A model generated the notes under the pieces. The model ran no database searches, had not been told where the DNA came from, and saw only the letters and a list, made by a program, of their open reading frames with translations. From contig NC_044495.1 in the NCBI RefSeq assembly GCF_902362185.1, positions 40,845,211 through 40,909,210 of the forward strand: a stretch of DNA of 64,000 nt, read 5' to 3'. Numbering within the stretch: position 1 is the stretch's first letter; every line of letters starts with the position of its first letter. Origin of the DNA: Chanos chanos (lineage: Eukaryota; Chordata; Actinopteri; Gonorynchiformes; Chanidae). The position numbers and the translations under genes were made by a program. Positions 12,791 through 23,719 of this stretch are shown piece after piece.

Positions 12791-13788
12791 TATAGTGGCA
12801 AAATTTTGTTTTTGTTTTCGTTATAATCAAACCACTTCTTTCACGTGGGCACAAAAGGTAATTTCGACTCGCATCTGTATCCACTTGTAACTTTTATCAT
12901 TCACCAAAGTCTTGAAGCATGCTACTCACAACCAGCTTCAGGTGAATGTCAGCGTCGTTTATTTTCAGTTTCATCAATCAGAGTCGTTGTAATTTTACAG
13001 AAAGCGGTCAAAAAGCTGTTTGCCATAATGTGCGCACATGTCTAACTGTACGTTCACACTGAGAGCGGCGAGAGCGTCAAGAGTCGCCCAAACCTCCCTG
13101 CCAACGACGCTGTTGAACACTGTGGACGCTCTGCCGTTGATGAAATAGGCGGGTACAAGTTCCTTCGGAAAGCTTGGTTATGCAAATGTTTTTAAAGGGG
13201 CTATAAAGCAAACAAACAGGTCGAGCAGTATCTTTGTGCATAACCTACATTACAGTACAACATGTGGAAACCCGCCACCGATATAATCAGTTTCTCCTCC
13301 ATTTTGCTTAGGACCAAAAGTTTTGTGGGAACAATAGTTTATACTGTTGTGTTCTCTACAATTCTCTAGAGCGGAGCACTTCCAAGTTTCTATTGGTTGC
13401 CGCCCAACCGCGTCATATCTCATTACCATAAAGTTAACCGAACTTCAACTGTATTTTGACGCCCAAACCACCCTCGCCGCGACGCCCTTTGCCGCGACTC
13501 TCTTCGCCGCTTAAAGACGCTGGCTCTCATTGAAAATGAATGACTTCCGGTCACTTTGACGCTCTCGCCGCGCTCAGTGTGAACGTACAGTAAGAAAGCA
13601 TTCACTCTGCAGCGGCATCCAAACTTTCTTACCAACCTGATCCCACACATGCGCACCAGGGGATCCACCATTAACCAATCACAATCCAGAATTTAAACTA
13701 ATCCCGGCTCCACAATTTACACGCAGCACAAAAAGTGGCCCAATTCAAACAAAACACTATAAACAAATAACAATATATGGCTCTTACA
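12791..13788 (-). mobile_element. Second solo LTR fossil, middle layer of the nest
   Basis: Inserted into the outer solo LTR and flanked by a perfect 5-bp duplication GGGAA (12786-12790, 13789-13793). Without its own insert it is about 450 bp. It is related along its length to the copy at 24193-24734 in the opposite orientation, for example around ACACATGCGCACCAGGGGAT and TTTCACGTGGGCACA. The MITE at 13046-13590 sits inside. No coding region. Confidence 0.75.
13046..13590. mobile_element. 545-bp MITE with 35-bp terminal inverted repeats (PIF/Harbinger-like)
   Basis: Terminal inverted repeats of 35 bp begin CTGTACGTTCACACTGAG at 13046-13080 and match the reverse complement of 13556-13590 at 34 of 35 positions. 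A TAA trinucleotide flanks both ends (13043-13045, 13591-13593), the target size of PIF/Harbinger elements. The ends are CG-rich, with repeated GCGGCGAGAGCG-type segments. No open frame for a transposase, so non-autonomous. It is the innermost and therefore youngest layer of the nest. The superfamily rests on the 3-bp duplication only. Confidence 0.75.
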
Positions 13789-14516
13789 GGGAAGTTGTAG
13801 ACTTCGCACTGACTGATCTGACGGAGGGGTTTAAATAGTGAGATGTATAACTGAACTAAAGTGAGGGCAGGTGTGCAGGAGGAGGGTGATCAGACCAGTG
13901 ATTAGCAAACCGGCAACGCTGAGCACGGAATGGCGGTAACTGGCGAGGGAGGAGGCGAGGTTGTTACAGCATGTTAATTTTCTAATGATAATCAAATATT
14001 AAAAACATGACAAATTACACTTTTCCAAAGGTTGTAAGCTCAGAAATTTACTGCATAATAGGAGTGATCCACAACTTGTCGTCTGGTGCTTCACTAAGCA
14101 TTTTTATTAATCAGATTTTTTTAGAAGTGATGATCAGTCCTTCACAAGGGAAAGAAGGAAGGATAGAGAGAGTAAAGACACCTATAGTAGTGTCATCACT
14201 TCTTTTTTATTAATTTCATCAACAAACAAAATTTCACTCTTACATAAAATAAAAGTAACCCTTTATAAAATAGACAGTTATGAAGCCATAGAGTCTGAAT
14301 ACATTTAACTGATGTACCAGTGTGTGAGACTCATTCGTTAGGTATTTACTGCAACCCAAAGTTTAAGCCTGTTAGAGAAAATGATGTGTGTTGAATATTA
14401 ACACAAAGCAATTTAATTTCAGTATAAAGACACTGAAGCAGTATGAATTAGCAATGTTGGAAATACTTCAAACAGACAGACGGTCAGATGGACACTATGA
14501 CAGCAGTTGATAACAG

Positions 14517-17500
14517 TTATTGCCTCTCTGTTGTGTCTCCCTTGGTGAAGAGCCCTTCTCTCCATTTGTAGTACGTTCCTTTCTTGTCCATCAGCTCTTG
14601 GTGAGTACCCTGCTCATGCACCATCCCCTCACTGATAAAAACAATCTGATCCGCCTTCTCAATGGTCTTTAACCTGTGAGCAATCACCAGCAGGGTCTGG
14701 GTTGGGCAGCTGGCTAGAGCCTGCTGGACCTACAGAACATACAGGACTTGACTGGTAAAGCCCTCACTGAGGTGATGAAGTCTTGGACATTATCCAGTGC
14801 GTGGAATGTGTTTATGTGTGAGTATGTGTGTGTGTTATGTATGATGAATAAGGGTCAGTGCTCAACATTACCATGTGTTCACTCTCTGTATCCAGACAGC
14901 TGGTCACCTCATCCAGAATGAGAACCTGTGGATCTCTAATCAGTGCTCTAGCAATGGCAATTCGCTGTTTCTGACCACCTGAGAGCAGACCACCTCGCTC
15001 TCCAACGTCTGATGAGAAAAAAAAGAAAAGAAGAGGAAAAATTAGTCATGCTTGTTTTTTGAGAACCTTGGTATGTCCTTGAAAGTTTCAAGTTTTAATA
15101 GTGTATTATTCCTGTAACAGATAAAAATACAAATATCTGTATGAAAATTAAGTACAGTTGTTTGTATTTCTACTTTGCTGTAATCAGACTATGAACCAAA
15201 AATAATAATATTTGTGATTATTATATTATAGATTTTGTTATACCACTATTAGAGTATTTGTATGAATCTACACAGAGGCGGTCTCCTGTAGTTTTGGGCC
15301 ATTTATGTGAGGCTGTCTTGATAAATGTGTCTGAAATGAAATCTCAGAACCAGGATGCTCACCTGTGTCATATCCTTTCGCCAGCTGGCAGATGAAGCCG
15401 TGGGCATTGGCTTTGCAGGCAGCCTCATGTACCTTCTCAAGTGAGCAGTCAGTCAGACCATATGTAATATTGTCTTTCACGGTACCAGAGAAGAGCACAG
15501 GTTCCTGGCCAACCATAGCAACCTGGAAAAAGTGATGAATATCACCATGTCAATTCAGTCACTCACATTTAGGATTGTGTTATTTTTAACTTCTAGGTTT
15601 GTTTGATGTCTCATTTTTCTAAAAAAATATGTTAATCAGTTCTTGAAGAATCAAAAAGTTAAGTTGTAGCTCAGTGCTTATTATGTTATATTATATTGTA
15701 TCATATTAGATTAGATTAGATTAGTTTCTTTATGTTTCGCTCTTTTTTTTTACACTCTATGATTTTATGTGAAGTAAATTTGAATACTGAGACAGGATTT
15801 ATGGTAAAAACTATTATATGTGTAATTAAAAAGGAGTTTCACTCTAAGTCACTGAGGTTTTCAGTTACAGCCATTTTGTTTCAGTTTCAGTACAGTTTCA
15901 CATAACCACAAAATGGCTGACAATAATGTGTTGGTGCTGACAGACAACTTGCTTGGCATAGCACCAAGCAGGCAGGTCATGCAACTATAATCATTAAAAT
16001 ACAGGTGTGGTCTGTGCATTCTGTTACAGAGTAATACTATAAAGGAGTCAGGTACATAATAGTCTGCACATCATCGGTAAAAAGACATTCTTCATACACA
16101 GGATCCTCAGTATGACACACTGGGAGTGGAAAGAAAAGGTACAAAAACAGTCTAGTTTATGGTGGGAAAGTGTTTTTGAATTGTTGCCAGAATTCATTCA
16201 TTCATTCTCTAAACCGCTTGTCCTGATTAGGGTCGCGGGGGTGCTGGAGCCTATCCCAGCGCACATAGGGCGAAAGGCAGGGAAGCACCCTGGACAGGTC
16301 GCCAGGGCAGACACACAGACAAACACACTCACATTCATACCTAAGGGCAATTTAGTGTCTCCAATTCACCTAACCTGCATGTCTTTGGACTGTGGGAGGA
16401 AACTGGAGCTCCTGGAGGAAAGCCACGCAGAGGACATGCAAACTCCACACAGAAAGGACCCGGCCGGGAACCGAACCCGAAACCTTCTTGCTGTGAGGCA
16501 ACAGCGCTACCCACTGCACCACCGTGCTGCCCCCTTGTTGCCAGAATTTTACTTCTAATTATTTCTACTTTTAATTATTTGGAAAATCACTGTTTCACAA
16601 GAGAATCTGCATTCTCTTGTTGATCCAAAATGGAAAACCTAGTCATAGCTAACAAATATTCAGAATTCACAAGCAAACAGATAAGTTAACCTGAGGTACT
16701 ATCAAATGAACACAATTAACTAACACATTTTAGTCTGTGCCATGATCCAACTCTGACATTTATGTCATAACCTAACCAGAAATTTAGCATTACCGGTATT
16801 TCAGTATGAGTTATAATTAATGATTCTAAATACATTCTACAGATACTCCACAGTAATACAACATTGCTGTTCACTGAATTTGTGATGATTTCATTGGGCC
16901 AAGTATTTCACAGCACTGTTACCTTTTTGTGCAGGTAACTGTGCTGGTAGTTCTCCAGTGGTTGTCCGTCCAGTAGGATCTGTCCATCCTGAGCTTGGTA
17001 GAACCTCTCCAGCAGACTCACACAGGTACTTTTCCCCCCACCAGACGGGCCAACCAATGCAGTCATCTGACCTGGCTTCAGCTCCAGAGAGAAACTCTGA
17101 GACAAGCAGAAGCACAACCATCCCACTCAAAGTGAATTCTGGGCTTCATATTTACACATACTACATTCTGATACATTTTCTGTTAGGTATTTTACCTAAA
17201 TTTTATGGCTGAATTGTTTTAAAAACGCAATAATGTTGTGAATCCACCAGACCCGTGAACACTGGGTGTATAACAAAAATATGAACACCATATCTCACAT
17301 CTTTGACAATGTAAGTGTAATACATCATAAGATCATATATAATGTGACATGTCTTAAGGCATTTCATAGTAACCAATAAGTGAGATTTACCTTCAGGGCT
17401 TTGAGATCAGGCCTTGTGGGGTAGGAGAAGGTGATTTTGTGAAAGTTAATGCATCCTTTCAGAGTGCCTGGTTGGAGATTTCCATCTATGCGCACAAGTG

Positions 17501-20500
17501 GCTTCCTATCCAGGTACTCAAACACTTTTCCAGCCGCACCCACTGAGTTCAACATGTCCCCAAAGATGTAGATCAGTGTCTGGCATACACAGAAACCAGA
17601 ATAAAGTGATCAAATTAATAGCACTGAAAAATATACACTTGGCAAATATCATGTATATTTTTAATTTTCTTCATACTTAATTTACATCACTGTTTGAAAT
17701 CAGGGTGTCATGATATACCAGTATTGACAATAACCATGATATTTTAAAAAATGAAATATTGATATCATGTTAATAATACACATACGATAAAATTGTACAT
17801 AATCCTGCGAGATCTTGTGTTTATTAGTTCATCTGGTTGCCTTTTCACTATCCATTAAGTAGTGTGATTGTTCTTTTCACATGCTTTTGTACAGTTATGG
17901 TTACAGACTCTCCAACTCACCACGCTCGTATTTTGATTGTAATTAATTCTCCCAAAAAGAGACAAAACACACAATAAACTAATTTAAAGATGAATTTGAC
18001 CAACAGCTTTATTATTAGGGCTGCCCCCTAATAGTCGACCAAACTGTTAGTCAACGAGAAGAGTCTTAGTTGACCAAGTTTTCAGTGGTCAGTTAGTTGT
18101 ACAAAAAACCCCCTCAAACTCCATTTGGGAGCTGCGCCTTGTCGTTAAAAAGTTATTAGGTTATGTCGAGCAGGATATCATCCAAAGCGTGAGATCATTC
18201 CAAATGTCATTCATGCTGTTCATGCTGTTGTTCTCTCTATTGGCATCATTATAGTTGTTTATTTTATGTTAATGCTGAGTGGATGGAGTTGTCATTAACA
18301 TGAGTAATAACTATTCCTCATGTTCATTATCTTTTGGGGTTTTGCGTTTCTGAGTAAAATTTTGAACATAGGTTGTCATCAAAGATACATTTTGTTATAT
18401 TCTATAGACTCTGCAATATTTATATATTGTCATATGGTTGTTGTCATAGTTATCTATGCCATGTGTTGGACACATCCAGGTAAGAGAGAGACATACCGTG
18501 ATGTTATCAGTCAGGTCTGACTGGTAAAGGATGAAGGAAACCAGATTCCCTGTGCTCATCTCTCCTGACTGAATAAATAGCCTGCTATAGTACAGCATGG
18601 CCACCTTCATGCCCAGCTCTGCCATCTGAAAGACAAGGGAAGAGAGAGCATATATATGAAAGAAGAGAGAGCACAACTTATTATTGTCTCAACAATCTCT
18701 ACTGTCAATAAATTACCACTTGCCATTTACCACATAGTTATCTTAAAGAAGAAGCATAACTGTGGGCAATTTGTTATAAGCATATAAGGGGTATATATGT
18801 GTTTATATGGGGTAACTATCTGGCAAAATTTATATTTGTATAGTGTTTTAGTATTAGTGTGGCACAGGTGCTGAAAGACCAGAATTATTTCTGGCATCTT
18901 CAACACTAAATATATGACATGGACATGAAGACATTATATACACATATATGCATAAACAAGAGCATAAATGAGAGATTAAGATCTTTAGACTCACCCGGCG
19001 CACAAGCAGGTACACTGCCCTTACTGTGTCCCGTCGTGTCTTGAGGTTATGAGTGTCCATCAGGCGGTCATCGTAGCGACAGGTCTCGCTCTGTTCAGTG
19101 TTGAAGCTCCGTACGGTCCTGATGCCTGACACAGCTTCCGCTGCTGCATCATTTGCTCGCGCCATAGAGTCCTGAACCTCCTTGTACAGCCTCTACAATG
19201 TCCAAGGATGAAATTCAACAGGATTCATTTCTGAACTCATTAGGTATTTCCCAACAAATCACACTGATGCAGTCAATACAATCATAACTGTTGTGTCTTT
19301 CGCCTTGGTAGTCATCTGTGACGCGTGAGACTGCTGTCCAAAGGGAACAGTAAATAACAAATACAGCCTCTCCCTGACTTACAACTTATGTGATTAACGA
19401 CCATACTTAACACCAAAAAAAATAAAGAAGAAATATATGTAAATTTAGCCCAAAGTGCATGTAATATGGAATAAGAGTGTCTTCACCAAATGTTGAGCTC
19501 ACACAGTTAATGTCAAGTCTTTGGATATTCATTATGTCATCGCACAGCAATCATATATTGCTCTTCCATCCCTAGTGGTAGGATGTATTATTATTATTAT
19601 TCTTATTCCAGTCGCTTTTTACTCCCGCAGTAACAGGTCCGTCCTCATTCGTTGTATTGTGCTGTATACAGCTAATTGATCTGCCCAGTCGTTTTTTTTT
19701 TAATTGCCGTTTTCTTCTTCTTAAACTAGTGAGTTCTAACAGGACCTTGTGATACCAGCATGCTGTTGGCCCAGCACTTGCACCCACGGAAGAATACAAT
19801 TGGATTAAACAGAACGTATGGCCACAGTGAATCCACCTAAGCCTGAAAATAAAACCTTAACTAGTATCATGAAATATACATAGCAAGAACCAGTCAGTAA
19901 TGTGAACTGCAGGATGCGTTCCCCAACCAACACCAAGAGACTGTTAAAATTTCCCGCCTAATAATTTTGATACTGGAATCTTTTTTTCTTTTCCAAACAG
20001 GTAGTATTGAGTAATATACTTAGGGTCCCCATATTGTTCCCGGCACCTTTTCATATACTAATTTGATTGATTTACACAGTGTAGCATGGGCTTATTATTT
20101 GGAGAGCAGTACACTGCAAAGCATATTTAGTAAATCCTGAGACTTGGTACATCCTGAAATCTCATGTGAACAGGTATTTCTAATGTCACACAGGCACAAC
20201 CAATCACCAAGACTATAGAACTGGTGAACAAACCCTAACTTTACTTTTCTATGGTGTGGTAGTTTCATTGATCACTGAAACAAGATTTTCTGGTACAGTC
20301 AGTAACATAGATTAGCTAGCAATGCTAGTTTATGTAAAACAGATTGAAATATAAATGTAAATGTATCTGTTAGATACCTCTGAACCATCTGAAGTGTTAC
20401 CAACTGTCCAATAAGAAGAAGCGGCTTTAATCATAGTCGCAATAACTAGCTCTTTTAAGGTGGCACAAGTGCACATTTATCCCTGTGTATACTTTCACTT

Positions 20501-22721
20501 TGATTTTGGGCATCTTTTGATTAGTCCCAATAAAATGCTTTCATACAACTACAATAGTTGTGTGTTGTAATCTATAATGTGTTGGTAGTTATTTTTTGGG
20601 GTGTGTAAATGTCATATATTTACTTGTTTGGCTGATCCTAATTGTCACAATAGTGAATGTGTTTTGTAAATGAATGTATTAGGCACAGTGAATTATCTCA
20701 CTTAGTTTGTCCAGAAAGATTGCTCCTCACGCACATGGTGTAATATGAATACAGCAAGAGGATGAGTTGGGACCTTTGAGAAACTTGTCTCCAACAGTTG
20801 TGAAATTAAACCTACATCCTTGACTTGGTGAGCAGTAATTTGGAGGATAAAAATAACTCTTCTGACTTTAAGGAGATTTGTGACCACTTGCAGTTGTTCA
20901 AACTCAGATCCTTATAGCAAGGACAATCTTTTCTTTTCAGGGCATCGTAGAGGAGACGTGTTTTAACTACATTATTCATTTTCTGAGACACAAATGCAAA
21001 AGACCTTGCAAAGCATATTGTTAACTCCTGCACAAGGGCCAGCTAATTTTCTGTGGCTGTTCTTTGTGTTTAGTACCTGATAGTAGGTGTCATAGATGCT
21101 CTCCAGTAGGCCAGTCAGTGGGGTCTCCATCAGCACAAGCAGGGTGAGTTTCCAGGACAGACCAACCATCAGAGACAGCATTCCCACAGTCTTAATGAAA
21201 GTGCGCAACAATACATTTACATTCAGAGCCACGGCCTGGCTCATCAGAGTAGTGTCCATAGACAGTCTGGAAGTGATGTCACCTGCAAGACACATTCAGA
21301 GGTGTCACACTGATGTTTTTTGTTATTCTGGCCTCAAGGTAGGCAATGATTCACACTGGCATTTAGAACATCAATTTCAGCCCTTGTTCTGTACTGGAGT
21401 TGACATTAACATCTCAGATGAAAGCAAAATTTCTTGAATTTCATTCATCCAGGAAAAGGAATGGTAAGACGGCCCATGAAGGCACTAGCTCTGAAAAAAA
21501 CCCCAAAATGAAGCAGCTATTAGATATTGTAAAGATATCCCCAAACATTCTGGGCACCATTTATGTAACATTACTTTCCAAATCTTGTGCTTGACTCTTA
21601 AAGTTTGTCCAAAAGTCAAAGAAAGCAAAACAAAAATAAGCTTACCATGACTAGATTTGAATGCTCCCAGTATAATCAATAACATTTTGTGTGTGACATG
21701 GTGGATAAGATATAGTCCAGCATTTCAACATATGGTGAAATGAAAGCAATTAAGATTAAAAGAAGTGTTAGTGTGAGGGTCCACCTGTTTTTATGGTCTC
21801 GAAGAACCCAATCTCCTGCCTCACCAGGGAGCCAAACAGTTGGACCCTCACTCTGCAGGTGAAGCTGGAGATAGCACACATGAAGAGGCCCCCTCTGCAG
21901 CCTGCACTGAGAGAGCTAAAACACAAATTCATACACATATTATCAGCACTGATATTCGAGGCTTACACTTTCACAATGCTTACAGGGAATTAAAGTTTGT
22001 GAACTGACCTTCCAAAAGAAAACGCTCCCATGAAAATAATGGCTAACAGAAAATCGTTCCACTGGTACTGAGAACCCAGGATGTCAATTACCTTTCCTGT
22101 GTAAAATGGGATGAACATCTCACCTGGGCACACGCGCGCGCGCACAAACACACACATGAGTTACATTCACACCATATCAAACTCGGTGACCAAGTAGAAT
22201 CGACTGCTTATGCTTCGCTACTTACAAAGTACAGCCATAGCCAAGAAAACGAATGCTCCAAATAATAAGATGTAGTCCGGTCTGTATAAGCTAATCACTC
22301 TCATGAACAGAACGCGAGCCTTCTGTTTTCTCTCCTCTCCGTTATTATTCTCTTTTGTACCGGCAAAAGTAATCTCCCAAAACAAACATGCCGCTGCAGT
22401 AGCAACAGTACCAATAAACCACATTTTTGTCTTCTCAGCTGGGGAATTGCCCAAAAGGCCTGACCGTCCAGTTTCAAAGACAGGACAGAGGAAACAGTGA
22501 GTTGTGACCCAGCGTTTAAACACGGAGCTTGGCCCATCTTTGCCAAATACGGCATAAAGCAATGTCCATCTCAGTCCAGCCTCAGCCCACTCACGAAACA
22601 AGTTAGCGGTACAATCGAAGCCTCTTTCGGGAGTTTTCAAACGCTTCTCTACGTAGTTCAACGCTGTAAACACGATTAAGTCCACACATACTGCCAAAAC
22701 GACAACCAGAACCCCCCGCAT
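14517..22721 (-). CDS. tap2: TAP2, peptide transporter subunit (ABCB3)
   Basis: Half of the ER transporter that carries proteasome peptides to MHC class I; the partner TAP1 is not in the window. Eleven coding exons join in frame with GT-AG sites: 22226-22721, 22009-22123, 21785-21915, 21077-21282, 18995-19192, 18497-18625, 17391-17579, 16923-17096, 15363-15522, 14872-15008, 14517-14729; 2148 nt, 715 aa, a normal family length. Hydrophobic N-terminal helices and the ABC membrane domain (about residues 1-425) precede the nucleotide-binding domain: Walker [10 protein letters not shown] (504-512), Q-loop MVGQEP, signature LSGGQKQR (608-615), Walker B VLILDE (628-633), switch His663. The D-loop reads VTSCLD where ATSALD is usual. 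A polyadenylation signal candidate (AATAAA) lies at 14211-14206. Introns hold a SINE, a repeat-family copy and a hAT-like sequence. Confidence 0.97.
15840..16030 (+). repeat. Further copy of the unclassified repeat family (module A)
   Basis: Lies in tap2 intron 8. It shares AAATGGCTGACAATAATGTG, CTTGCTTGGCATAGC and GCAGGTCATGCAACT-type segments with module A at 7972 and 10060, in the same order and orientation. It shows that the family is interspersed and not only a local duplication. Confidence 0.55.
16195..16534 (-). mobile_element. DANA/HE1-type tRNA-derived SINE
   Basis: Near full-length SINE in tap2 intron 8. On the minus strand it begins GGCAGCACGGTGGTGCAGTG, with a tRNA-like B-box region (GGTTCGGTTCC) followed by TGTGGAGTTTGCATGTCCTC, CCACAGTCCAAAGACATGCA and a 3' end GACAAGCGGTTTAGAG plus AATG repeats. 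A 14-bp target duplication TTGTTGCCAGAATT flanks it (16181-16194, 16535-16548), with no mismatch. The open frame across it on the plus strand is not a gene. Confidence 0.9.
18010..18130. repeat. hAT-like repeat end in tap2 intron 6
   Basis: Begins TTAGGGCTGCCCCCTAATAG followed by GTCGACCAAACTGTTAGTC, a pattern known from terminal parts of fish hAT-type non-autonomous elements. The other end was not found, so the limits are approximate. Confidence 0.4.
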
Positions 22722-23719
22722 CTTATATGTATTATATAATATTTAAGCTTGCAGCCTCCTCACAAACGTAGATGTATCATTCAGTTCGCTCGCCTTCAGT
22801 TTCACTTTTACCCGGAGAGGGATTTTCCCACTGGCTCTTTCACGTCTGCCACAACAGGACTGTTACAGTTTAGATTCACTGCTACATATAAGTCCAGTCA
22901 TTTCTATATTTTTAAAGGTCTTAATCGCTACTCAACCCCCAAGACACGTTTAATCATGTAACGGTTTGGAAACTACTGTAAAGAATCTATTGCAACGCTA
23001 AATGTAATAACACGGGGCATAAATTATCTCTAATTTAGTGTTAACAACAGCAGTCATGAGCTCCGCTCCCTCCATTTAAAAAAGCTCATAATTTAAAAAT
23101 TCAGTCATAAATTTCGATTCATTGTCTGAAGTTATACCGATATACGAACTTCTGCTTGCATACATCAGTGGAATATGTATCATTCAAAACCTGCCTAATT
23201 CATTTCTACCTAGCAACAAATGAGTCAGTCCAGTGGTGAAATTCATAGTGGTAGTGCAGCCTACATCGGATCATATCACTCTTTACTTGTTGCACGTCTA
23301 ATAGGGTATTGTTCAGCACACAGAGTACATATTGAGGACCTAATATATTAAACGGAAGTGCTTGACAAGTTACCATGATGGAAGGGGGTTAATTTAACCT
23401 TAAGTACTGCGTCACTGCATGCAACTGATCAGGAGTTTGTTTAATTCATTTCACGAAGTTTAATTGCCACATATGAAAATGTACATGCAGTTATGAATTA
23501 TGCAAACACAATAGTAGATTAGTAGATTAGACTGAAATTCTGAAACACTGATGTTACAATTCTGTTTCTACATAACCTATTGATATCAGTATTTGACAAA
23601 ACAATATTTGTTAACAAATAATCTGTTCAGCATGTTATTAAATATGTTGTTTTATTTTCAGACACCTGAAGTTGACAAAATAACGTCTAATGCACACTTT
23701 AACGAGAAGTTCTGTTTTT
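22722..23719. other. tap2 promoter region and psmb9 3' flank
   Basis: About 1 kb separates the tap2 start codon from the psmb9 stop codon, both genes on the minus strand. The part near 22.7-22.9 kb holds the tap2 upstream sites. The part near 23.65 kb carries a psmb9 polyadenylation signal (TTTATT on plus, 23651-23656). Nothing else is recognised between. Confidence 0.6.
22798..22809. promoter_or_regulatory. ISRE-like site upstream of tap2
   Basis: AGTTTCACTTTT (plus strand) sits about 77 bp upstream of the tap2 start codon. It fits the ISRE consensus AGTTTCNNTTTC at all but the last position, consistent with the known interferon control of TAP genes. Inference from motif and position only. 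Confidence 0.55.

Larger units (their letters stand above)
12605..13968 (-). mobile_element. Solo LTR fossil, outer layer of a nest
   Basis: Ends are TGTAACAACC (at 13968, read on minus) and CCTGACA (at 12605). A 5-bp direct duplication GCATG flanks it exactly (12600-12604 and 13969-13973), as expected of an LTR retroelement. A TATTTAAACC promoter-like box and a CATTAAAATCC polyadenylation-like region lie inside in LTR order. Without the inserts it is about 361 bp. No internal gag/pol region is present, so it is a solo LTR left by recombination. It is split by the LTR at 12791-13788. Family (Gypsy-like or ERV-like) is not determined. Confidence 0.75.

Noticed and set aside
12845-13671. Open frames at 12845-13045 and 13423-13671
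   Set aside because: They lie inside the nested LTR and MITE sequences and match no host gene.
16470-16534. tRNA-like sequence with a B-box
   Set aside because: It is the head of the SINE, not a tRNA gene; the cloverleaf is not conserved.
16112-16558. 148-codon open frame on the plus strand in tap2 intron 8
   Set aside because: It is the antisense reading of the DANA/HE1-type SINE.
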